DNA of 64,000 nt from Lacipirellula limnantheis (lineage in GTDB: Bacteria; Planctomycetota; Planctomycetia; Pirellulales; Lacipirellulaceae), in assembly GCF_007746075.1 (NCBI RefSeq), contig NZ_CP036339.1, positions 3,253,786 through 3,317,785 on the forward strand, written 5' to 3'. Of the stretch, positions 36,632 through 43,849 are shown piece after piece. Position numbers and translations under genes: made by a program. The notes under the pieces are model-generated. The model made no database searches. It was not told where the DNA came from and saw nothing but the letters and a program-made list of their open reading frames with translations. Numbering within the stretch: position 1 is the first letter of the stretch; every line of letters begins with the position of its first letter.

Positions 36632-36663
36632 GCTGCCAGCGCCAGGCGTCTGGCGCTGGCAGC
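36632..36663. terminator. Strong hairpin after the sigma-like gene
   Basis: A perfect 14-bp stem, GCTGCCAGCGCCAG (36632-36645) with CTGGCGCTGGCAGC (36650-36663), around a GCGT loop. It is 13 bp beyond the stop of the minus-strand sigma-like gene. Together with the hairpin at 36485 it separates the two convergent units. Confidence 0.55.
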
Positions 36664-36675
36664 CCGCCGCGGGCG

Positions 36676-37275
36676 TTACGCGCCGCTGGTCGCTCCCTCG
36701 CCCAGGAAAGTCGTCCAGCTGTCGTACAGCTCGCGGCGCAGCTGACTGACGCGTCCGGCGGTGAGCTGACAAAGCGCCGCGACGACGCTGGTGCGCTCCC
36801 CCTGGGCCAGAGCGTGGACGACTTGCTGGTCGCGCACCGGCAGCGAGGCAAACCACTGGCCGAAGTCGATCCGCAGCGCCGCCAGCTCGGCGGGCGTGGC
36901 CCGGCGACAGTCACACAGCTCGGCGGCCACGTCGATCGATTCGGTGCGCCGGCCGCGCAAGCGCCACTTACGGGAGCCGACGTCGGCCGCATTGTCGCGG
37001 CTCCCCAAGAGCCGACCCGCTCGATAGCGACGCACGGCGAACCGGGCCAGCGTCGTGGGGTAAGCGCGACCGCCGCGTCCCGACGCCGCCAGCCGCGCGT
37101 AGTCGACGGCCGCGGCGGCCAAAGTGGTCTGCACGGCTTCGTCTCGTTCTTCGGGCGCGAGCTTTCGAAAGGCGACTCGGGCGTACCGCTCGATCGTCGG
37201 CGCCATCTCGATGAACGCGGCTTGCCACGCCAGCGTGGCGGGGAGGCTCTCCGTTGTTTCTGCCGCAAAAGTCAT
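36676..37275 (-). CDS. Sigma-70-like / HTH regulatory protein, 199 aa
   Basis: A soluble protein with the layout of a small sigma factor. The N-terminal helix bundle includes TIERYARVAFRKLAPEERDE and AVQTTLAAAAVDYARLA (residues about 27-66), equivalent to region 2. The middle RRYRAGRLLGSRDN is basic. The C-terminal part has WFASLPVRDQQVVHALAQGE then a HTH, SVVAALCQLTAGRVSQLRRE (about 162-181), equivalent to region 4. Divergent sigma-like proteins of this type recur in planctomycete genomes. The start is set by GAGGAAG six bases before the ATG. A GC hairpin lies in its leader. It converges on the 721 aa/294 aa pair and may regulate that unit. Confidence 0.65.
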   Translation of the reverse strand: MTFAAETTESLPATLAWQAAFIEMAPTIERYARVAFRKLAPEERDEAVQTTLAAAAVDYARLAASGRGGRAYPTTLARFAVRRYRAGRLLGSRDNAADVGSRKWRLRGRRTESIDVAAELCDCRRATPAELAALRIDFGQWFASLPVRDQQVVHALAQGERTSVVAALCQLTAGRVSQLRRELYDSWTTFLGEGATSGA

Positions 37276-37295
37276 GGCAGCTTCCTCTCTGCTGG

Positions 37296-37320
37296 GACCG
37301 CCGCCAGAGGCGCGGCGGTC
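37296..37320 (-). promoter_or_regulatory. Hairpin in the leader of the sigma-like gene
   Basis: A perfect 9-bp stem, GACCGCCGC (37296-37304) with GCGGCGGTC (37312-37320), seven-base loop. In the minus-strand transcript it lies just upstream of the ribosome-binding site, and a run of seven T bases (A on +, 37325-37331) lies immediately upstream of it. It could modulate translation or be a binding site; no known riboswitch is recognised. Confidence 0.4.
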
Positions 37321-37571
37321 GGGTGAAAAAAACGTGAACCGCGCGCGCCGCGCGGCCGAAGCATCGCGAGGCGCCGCCGGTCGGCCGGCTCGCCCGCGGG
37401 GCCGCTTTGGCTCGCTCGGCGCGAGCTAGCAGGCCCAGTGACTTGTGGCGCGAAACGGTGATCGATTTAGTGCGCGCCGCGGCGACGCAATCCGGGGCGT
37501 TGGCGAGCCAGCGAAGAATCGCTGCGGGGCAGGGCGGCTACGGGCGTTGGTGCACGACGAGCCGTTCCGAG

Positions 37572-37841
37572 TCAGCGCCTGGCCGAGAGTTCGGTACGGC
37601 CAACGTCGACCAGCCGCAGCTTGGGCCGACCGTCAAGCGAGCAGAGCACGACCGGCGCTTGGCGACGATGCTCGACGATCAACCAGATCCCATCGGCGTC
37701 ATGGACGCCGACGTCGAGAGCGCGCTCGACGGCGTCTTGGAGTCGCTGCCAGGAGCACCCGTCCAAGAGTCGCAAGACGCGGATGAACTCGCGCGTCCCC
37801 AACCCGCCCGGCTCTGTCTCAACGAGCCGGCGGAGAAACAT
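37572..37841 (-). pseudogene. IS21-family transposase (IstA-type), C-terminal fragment
   Basis: About 89 codons. GTREFIRVLRLLDGCSWQRL followed by VERALDVGVHDADGIWLIVE and HRRQAPVVLCSLDGRPKLRL is the pattern of the C-terminal part of IS21-type transposases. A stop lies just upstream in frame, and neither the catalytic domain nor an IstB partner gene is present. It borders the 33.4-37.3 kb module on the right, as the IS4 fragment does on the left. Confidence 0.72.
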
Positions 37842-38012
37842 CCACTAACCCTGACTCTCTCATGACAGCTGGTACATGATTTGTTGGGCAGGTCAGGTCA
37901 TCACCTCAGTGTCGTCCTGTGCTTCTTGCCGTGAATAGGAGTTTCGTCCGGAAGCCGGCGGAAGTCACTGAAAAGCTCAATCTCACTCGCTTCTCTAACA
38001 TTCAACTTCTGA

Positions 38013-38996
38013 TCAGGCCCCTGTCTCTCGCCGCTTCCGAACCAACGCCAGGGCTCCGGTGACAACTCCTATCAGAAGAGAACTTGGCTCAGGAACACTT
38101 GCGACGCGAAAACCCATTTCGTAGCCAAAGTTAGACGCAGCGGTACCGTATCTGTTCGACGCTAGTAGGTTGAGGCGGTTGTTATCCCAATAGCCGCCTC
38201 GAAGCCCGCGAATGGAATAAGGCGAGTCGTTCAGTAAGTCAAACGAGGTCTCTTCCCATTCAAAAACGTTGCCGCCTTGGCCCATTGTCCCGTATGGACT
38301 TAAACCGCCAGCAAGCATGACGTCGGCGGGACCCACGAGCCCTCGGGCGTACACGACCGTTCCTTGAGCAGTGCCGTTGGCGACGGAGGTGGGAAGGGAG
38401 TTGGCGCCCGTAGGGTAATCAAAATAAACGCCGCTCTTCGGATCGTAATACGCTGCCTTATACCATTCGTCTACGCTTGGCAGAAAATACTTTGCCCGGC
38501 TATTTCGGTACCTGTTAGCCGCGTTAAATCCGAGGTCACTCTCGCTCCAAAGCGCGATGTTCTCGACAGCGGTGTCTTCCGTTCCGTCTGGAGCGGTCAT
38601 AAATTTGTACGCCGGCATGAAGCCTTGGCTCGTATTGAGCCAATTCACGAAGCGTGCTGACTCGTTCCAATTGACCCCCGTTGCGGGACGATTACCTCCG
38701 TTGCCGTCGTAGAGAATCATGTCCCACAACGTGATTCCAAGGTTCCCCGCAATGTTGGCCTTGATTATCATGTCGCGACTGACCTCAAATTTGCCCATCC
38801 GGTAGTTGTAGGCGACCGAGCCGGCCGGATTCGGCTTACCCGTGGCGTCCGCCGCATTGCCTGGATTGCGAATGGGGACGAATTCAATATCAAACGCATT
38901 TGTGCCACTGCCGAAACTGTCGCCGCGGGAATAATCGATGAAAAAAAGGCACGCGGAAGTGGCAACATGGAGAGCTAGCAAATGAGCGAACTTCAT
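38013..38996 (-). CDS. PEP-CTERM protein with formylglycine-generating-enzyme-like (SUMF1) domain
   Basis: A 327-residue exported protein. The start at 38996 is chosen for AGAGGA upstream and because the signal peptide MKFAHLLALHVATSACLFFI begins there. The SUMF1/FGE-like C-type-lectin fold shows in YNYRMGKFEVS, GVNWNESARFVNWLN, YFLPSVDEWYKAAYYDPKSG, GQGGNVFEWEET and RGLRGGYWDN before MGFRVAS. After the signal peptide there is no Cys, so the catalytic pair of true formylglycine-generating enzymes is absent. It is therefore probably a binding, not catalytic, module. The anchor is VPEPSSLLIGVVTGALALVR with a basic tail. It stands alone. Confidence 0.9.
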   Translation of the reverse strand: MKFAHLLALHVATSACLFFIDYSRGDSFGSGTNAFDIEFVPIRNPGNAADATGKPNPAGSVAYNYRMGKFEVSRDMIIKANIAGNLGITLWDMILYDGNGGNRPATGVNWNESARFVNWLNTSQGFMPAYKFMTAPDGTEDTAVENIALWSESDLGFNAANRYRNSRAKYFLPSVDEWYKAAYYDPKSGVYFDYPTGANSLPTSVANGTAQGTVVYARGLVGPADVMLAGGLSPYGTMGQGGNVFEWEETSFDLLNDSPYSIRGLRGGYWDNNRLNLLASNRYGTAASNFGYEMGFRVASVPEPSSLLIGVVTGALALVRKRRETGA

Positions 38997-39638
38997 GAGC
39001 GATCCTCTTGTCGAACATATCAACAGGGCTTCGTCTGCGGTCAATTGGGCTACAACTGACGGCCTAGGTGAGAAAAGATCGGCTGTTCAATGTAGCAGAA
39101 AGCACAATGAACTATCACAGGCAGGCGCCGCTTGCTTGTTCGAGAAAAGCAGTTCCTGCTGAATTGCGCCGGAGCAATTGGAGCAAGTTGCTTCGGCCTC
39201 GGATTTCCGCGAGCGGTGAGAGTTGGGTTGCAGTCTGGATCGATTGCTATTCGTTCAACCGCAGTCGCTCAAGTCTAACGGATCCGAGTGGCTTCACTTC
39301 TGTCAGGCCTAATCTGAGGATTGACGAGTCTGTAATGCTCAACTTGCTGCAATTGAGTTGATGCCAGACAGCAAGCACTCGTTCGCCACGTCCGAAGAAC
39401 GCCGAGCCTTCGTTGCCGGGACGCTCGGGAAATTGGAATCACTCAGGTAAATCAGTTCCCGCTGAATGAAAACGTGCTTTCCCGTTCTGGGCAGCCGTGC
39501 GCAGTTTACTATCAGCGGTCAGAGAAGACTTGGGCAATCAGCGCCAATGAACAGCATAGCGTTCCTGTCGTCTGGCGTTAGAATAGGCGGACATTGATGC
39601 TAATGGATCAGCTCCTCCGCTAGCGGCTACTGGAAGCA
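38997..39638. other. About 640 bp without a supported gene
   Basis: Only short unsupported frames. The region must hold promoters for both the minus-strand PEP-CTERM gene and the plus-strand SWIM operon, as the two diverge from here. No clear -35/-10 pair, repeat or hairpin stands out. Confidence 0.5.
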
Positions 39639-41015
39639 ATGTCTGAATTGTGGACGAAGGACCGTGTTCTAAGCCTCGCACCTGACGCGGCCTCGGCGAA
39701 GGCGGGGCAATCGCAGGCGGGCCCGGGGAAATGGCCGACGCTTGGCAGGACGCCGACGTGCGTCTGGGGAGAAGTTTCGGGCAGCGGCCAGAGGCCGTAT
39801 CAGGTCGGCGTTGATCTCTCGGAGCCGGCGTTCAAGTGCAGCTGCCCGAGCCGCAAGTTTCCGTGCAAACATGCCTTGGGCTTGCTGCTGATTCTGGCCG
39901 AACAAGCGGCGAAGATTCCGGATGGCGATCCGCCCGATTGGGTTGCCGCCTGGCTGGCCGGGCGGGAGAAACGTTCTGAGCAGCGCGAGAAGAAGGCGTC
40001 GCAACCGGCCAAACCGGTCGACGCCGCGGCCCAAGCGAAGCGAGTTGAGAAACGCGAAGCGAATATCCAGGCTGGGCTCGACGAACTCTCCCGCGTTTTG
40101 ATCGACTGCTTGCGGCAAGGTCTCGCAGCGATTCAATCGCAACCGGTTCGTTATTGGGGAGACGTGGCCGCGCGGCTCGTCGATGCCCAAGCCCCCGGGT
40201 TAGCCCGCTTGGTAAATGAGTTGGGCGAAACCGTGAGCGCTGGCTCGGGCTGGCAAAGCCGCTTTCTGCGACGCGTCGCCAGATTGCATCTCGCCGTCGA
40301 AGGGTACCGCCGCGCGGCCGAGTTGCCCGTGGAGTCCCAGCAGGATTTGCGAACGCTGATCGGCTGGACCCAATCCAAGGAAGAGGTGCTGGAGCAGCCC
40401 GGCGTCGAGGGGCCATGGTGCGTCGTCGCCCAGCAAATTGAAGAGGAAGAACGTTTGACCGTGCAGCGAACGTGGCTTCTTCGCGCCGCTGACGGTATGC
40501 CGGCGCTGCTGTTGGACTTCTCAGCGATGGGACAGCCGCTGGATGCGTCGCTGGTCGTGGGGGCGACGGTGCACGCTGAGCTGGCGTACTATCCGAGCGC
40601 CGAACCGCTGCGGGCAGTCATTAAGAATCGCACCCGCGGCATCGAGAATTTCGCGCAGCTTCCGGGCGTCCCATCGATCGATCAGGCACTCGATGCCTAC
40701 GCCCAGGGATTGGCGAAGAATCCGTGGCTTGATCGGCGACCGATGTCGCTCGTCGCGGTAACGCCTGTTCCGTCGCCCGCTACCTCGCACGAAAGCGTCA
40801 CCTGGCACGTGATCGATGGCGACGGCGAGCAGGCGCCGCTCCATGCGCGCTTCAACGACGGTTGGACGTTGCTTGCGCTGAGCGGCGGCGGTCCGATCAG
40901 TTTGTTCGGCGAGTGGGACGGCGAGCAATTGCGACCGTTAGGCGCTTTCGCAAATGGGGCGTATTTCGCTTGGCCGAAGCGCTCGACGGCGGGTCCGTTG
41001 ACGAGGGTGTCGTGA
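39639..41015 (+). CDS. SWIM zinc-finger protein (first gene of MoxR/VWA operon)
   Basis: A 458-residue soluble protein. The SWIM finger is CSCPSRKFPCKHALGLLLIL (residues about 68-87; CxC...CxH ligands). Before it is the typical VWGEVSGSGQRPYQVGVDLS. A charged Lys/Glu/Arg segment (about 108-145) follows, then helical and beta regions of unknown fold. SWIM domains bind nucleic acid or protein. The same gene type (yehQ) lies in the E. coli yehLMPQ group with a MoxR ATPase, a VWA protein and a DUF5682 protein; the same four types occur here. The next gene starts 37 bp downstream. Molecular role unknown. Confidence 0.85.
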   Translation: MSELWTKDRVLSLAPDAASAKAGQSQAGPGKWPTLGRTPTCVWGEVSGSGQRPYQVGVDLSEPAFKCSCPSRKFPCKHALGLLLILAEQAAKIPDGDPPDWVAAWLAGREKRSEQREKKASQPAKPVDAAAQAKRVEKREANIQAGLDELSRVLIDCLRQGLAAIQSQPVRYWGDVAARLVDAQAPGLARLVNELGETVSAGSGWQSRFLRRVARLHLAVEGYRRAAELPVESQQDLRTLIGWTQSKEEVLEQPGVEGPWCVVAQQIEEEERLTVQRTWLLRAADGMPALLLDFSAMGQPLDASLVVGATVHAELAYYPSAEPLRAVIKNRTRGIENFAQLPGVPSIDQALDAYAQGLAKNPWLDRRPMSLVAVTPVPSPATSHESVTWHVIDGDGEQAPLHARFNDGWTLLALSGGGPISLFGEWDGEQLRPLGAFANGAYFAWPKRSTAGPLTRVS

Positions 41016-41052
41016 GCCGCGCCTACTACGATGAAGTGATCGCCGCATTCAT

Positions 41053-42672
41053 GTGAATCAGCCGATGAATCTACATCCCACCGCTTGTTGGAACGACGTC
41101 GTGAACGCGGCGATTCTCGGCTTCGACCGGTCGGGCGCTCGCGCCTGCATGCCTGCGGGTGGCTCGCCCTGGTCGCTGTCGAGCGCTGCGGCGGGCGATG
41201 GCAGCATGGAAAGCCTGCTCAGCGAGATTGCCACGCTCGCGATCTACGAGTCGGCCGGTCGCCTGCCGTCCGCCGCAGCGACTCCGGAAGAAATCCCGCT
41301 CTGCATCGCGGATGATCGCCTCTGCTCGCGGCCGGCGACGAATCACTTGTTCGAGATCTTGCATGGCGGTCGGCAGAAACTGCTGCCTCACTGGGTTGCC
41401 GCCGCTGCTGCGGGCGGCTGGCATGCGCCGCCCGAGGCGCTGCCGCGACTCTTGGAGATCGCCATCGACGTCCGCGACGACGCAGAGCTTCAGGCGCTGC
41501 TCGCCGTGACGGGAGATCGCGGCCGATGGCTGGCGGAGCGGCGTCCTCACTGGAAAAAATTATGGCAAACGCCCGACGCGAATGCTGCGAGCTGGGAGGT
41601 TGACTCGCGTGACGATCGGCTCGCATTGCTGCGACGCTTGCGACTCTCGGATCGCGCGGCCGCTCAGCAACTCGTCGAGGCGGCCTGGGGTTCGGAGTCG
41701 GCCGCCGATCGCACGACGCTGCTAGAACAATTCGCCCATGGACTGGCGCGCGACGACGAGCCGTGGCTCGAATCGTGCCTCGATGATCGCTCGAAGCAAG
41801 TTCGCACGACGGCGGCGGAACTCCTTTCGCGGTTACCGGATTCCGCGCTATCGCAACGCATGACTTCGCGCGTCCATGCAAGCGTGACGCTCAAACCGGG
41901 CGGCGGACTTCTTAAAAAGAAGCCGCCGAAGATTGAGGTGACGCTCCCTGATGCGGCGGACGCGGAGCTGAAACGAGACGGCGTCGAGCCTCGCGCCCAG
42001 CGAACACTGGGCGAGAAGGCATCGCTACTGATGCAAATCGTTGCGCTGGCGCCGCTGCCGGTCTGGCGACAGCATGACCAGCGCGAGGCTGACTGGATCG
42101 CTGCCGCGCTCCATAGCGAATGGGGCATCGCGCTGCTCGAAGGCTGGCTCGCTGCGAGTCGCATTCAGCGCGACGGCGAATGGGCCAGCGCCCTACTGAC
42201 GCACGTCTGCTTGGCGCCGGCCGTGAAAGACGCCCCCGTCGACGAACAGTGGCGCCGGCAGGCAATTTTGCCGCTGATGGAGGTTTTGCCCGCCGAGCAA
42301 GCCGCCGCCGTCGCGGCGCGAGCCGCTGGCGATCCGCATTCAGACCATGCCAACGTCGTCGCAATGCTGCAGGCCTGCGACTTTGATTGGGATGACGCGC
42401 TCTCCGCGGCAGTCATCGACTTCTTGCAGCGGGCGACGCGAGCGACGAGCGCGATCTACGATCCCGCGCTACGACAGTTGATCACCGACGCCGCTCCGAC
42501 GAGGCTGGCGATTCGCTTGGCCGATCAACTTGCCGATCGTCTCGGCGTCCCCCTGGAAAACTGGTCGCCGAACTTTGCGGCCGCAGTGCAGGATCTGATC
42601 AGCACTGTCCATTTTCGCCGGGAGATGTTCGCCGCGTTGGCGTTGCCGATTCCATCCAAGCCAGCACCGTAA
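41053..42672 (+). CDS. DUF5691 family protein
   Basis: A 539-residue mostly helical soluble protein. The opening CWNDVVNAAILGFDRSGAR and a HEAT-like helical body (for example LALLRRLRLSDRAAAQQLVE around residue 190 and CLDDRSKQVRTTAAELLSRL around 240-260) match DUF5691 as I know it, a family found with SWIM/MoxR/VWA operons. A conserved-looking ALHSEWGIALLEGWLAAS occurs near residue 350. The start may be the GTG at 41053 or the ATG at 41065; no strong ribosome-binding site decides. HEAT-like repeats suggest a scaffold for the complex. Confidence 0.72.
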   Translation: MNQPMNLHPTACWNDVVNAAILGFDRSGARACMPAGGSPWSLSSAAAGDGSMESLLSEIATLAIYESAGRLPSAAATPEEIPLCIADDRLCSRPATNHLFEILHGGRQKLLPHWVAAAAAGGWHAPPEALPRLLEIAIDVRDDAELQALLAVTGDRGRWLAERRPHWKKLWQTPDANAASWEVDSRDDRLALLRRLRLSDRAAAQQLVEAAWGSESAADRTTLLEQFAHGLARDDEPWLESCLDDRSKQVRTTAAELLSRLPDSALSQRMTSRVHASVTLKPGGGLLKKKPPKIEVTLPDAADAELKRDGVEPRAQRTLGEKASLLMQIVALAPLPVWRQHDQREADWIAAALHSEWGIALLEGWLAASRIQRDGEWASALLTHVCLAPAVKDAPVDEQWRRQAILPLMEVLPAEQAAAVAARAAGDPHSDHANVVAMLQACDFDWDDALSAAVIDFLQRATRATSAIYDPALRQLITDAAPTRLAIRLADQLADRLGVPLENWSPNFAAAVQDLISTVHFRREMFAALALPIPSKPAP

Positions 42673-42695
42673 CTCGACGCTCTGTGGAGAATGCC

Positions 42696-43799
42696 GTGAG
42701 CTCAACGAAGAAGAAGGAACTCCCCGTCATTCTGCGGGAACACGCGGAAAGTCAATTCGCCGACGAGTTGGCGGCGCTCGCCGAGACCGACGATCGCCAG
42801 CGGCCGCCCAACTGGAAGCTCTCGCCTTGGGCGGTGACGACGTACCTGATGGGGGGCACGCTCAGCAACGGCGCCGTCATCATTCCCAAGTACGTCGGTA
42901 GCCGGCGACTGATGGAGATCGCCGTCGCCACGCTCGCTACCGATCGGGCGCTGCTGCTGCTCGGCGTTCCCGGAACGGCGAAGACCTGGGTGAGCGAGCA
43001 TCTCGCCGCCGCTGTCTCCGGCGATTCGACGCTGCTCGTCCAAGGGACCGCCGGCACGGCCGAGGAAGCGATTCGCTATGGATGGAATTACGCGATGCTC
43101 TTGGCGAAGGGGCCGTCGCTCGACGCACTGGTGCCGTCGCCCGTCATGCGGGCGATGACCGAAGGCCGGATCGCCCGCGTTGAAGAGCTCACCAGAATCC
43201 CGTCCGATGTTCAAGACACGCTGATTACGATCCTCTCGGAAAAGACGCTGCCGATTCCGGAGTTGAATACCGAAGCCCAGGCGACCAAAGGGTTCAACGT
43301 CATTGCCACCGCGAACAACCGCGACAAGGGGGTCAACGAGCTTTCGAGCGCCCTCAAGCGACGGTTCAATACGGTGGTCCTGCCGCCGCCGGCAACAGTC
43401 GAAGAGGAGGTGACGATCGTGCAGCAGCGCGTCGCCTCGCTGGGCCGCGCGCTCGAACTGCCGGGGGATGCGCCGGCCATCGAAGAGATCCGCCGGATCG
43501 TCACGATCTTCCGCGAACTGCGCGACGGCAAAACCGAAGACGGAAAGATGAAGTTGAAATCGCCGTCGGGAACGCTCTCGACTGCCGAGGCGATCAGCGT
43601 CGTCAACAGCGGAGTAGCGCTAGCCGCCCATTTCGGCGATGGCCGACTGAAGCCCGTCGACGTGGCGTCGAGCCTGACGGGGGCAATCATCAAAGACCCG
43701 GTGCAAGACGCGATCGTGTGGAAGGAGTATCTCGAGACGGTCGCCAAGGAACGGGACGACTGGAAGGCGCTGTATCGCGCGTGTCGAGAAACGCTGTAG
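42696..43799 (+). CDS. MoxR-family AAA+ ATPase (YehL-like)
   Basis: A 367-residue ATPase. Walker A is LGVPGTAKTWVS (residues 89-100); the Walker B region is RIARVEELTR, ending in Glu-Glu rather than Asp-Glu; sensor 1 is FNVIATANNRDKGVNELS (200-217) and the arginine-finger region is ALKRRFN. MoxR ATPases work as chaperones with VWA proteins, often inserting metals or remodelling complexes; a VWA gene follows two genes later. The GTG at 42696 is preferred because GGAG lies seven bases upstream; an in-frame GTG at 42684 would add four residues. It is 23 bp after the DUF5691 gene. Confidence 0.92.
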   Translation: MSSTKKKELPVILREHAESQFADELAALAETDDRQRPPNWKLSPWAVTTYLMGGTLSNGAVIIPKYVGSRRLMEIAVATLATDRALLLLGVPGTAKTWVSEHLAAAVSGDSTLLVQGTAGTAEEAIRYGWNYAMLLAKGPSLDALVPSPVMRAMTEGRIARVEELTRIPSDVQDTLITILSEKTLPIPELNTEAQATKGFNVIATANNRDKGVNELSSALKRRFNTVVLPPPATVEEEVTIVQQRVASLGRALELPGDAPAIEEIRRIVTIFRELRDGKTEDGKMKLKSPSGTLSTAEAISVVNSGVALAAHFGDGRLKPVDVASSLTGAIIKDPVQDAIVWKEYLETVAKERDDWKALYRACRETL

Positions 43800-43849
43800 C
43801 GGTTCCGGCGAGCCGTTCGTCACGTCATGCGTTAATCAACCCGACGGCC

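Noticed and set aside
37407..37865. Plus-strand 152-codon frame
   Set aside because: It is antisense to the IS21 transposase fragment, which carries the recognisable sequence.
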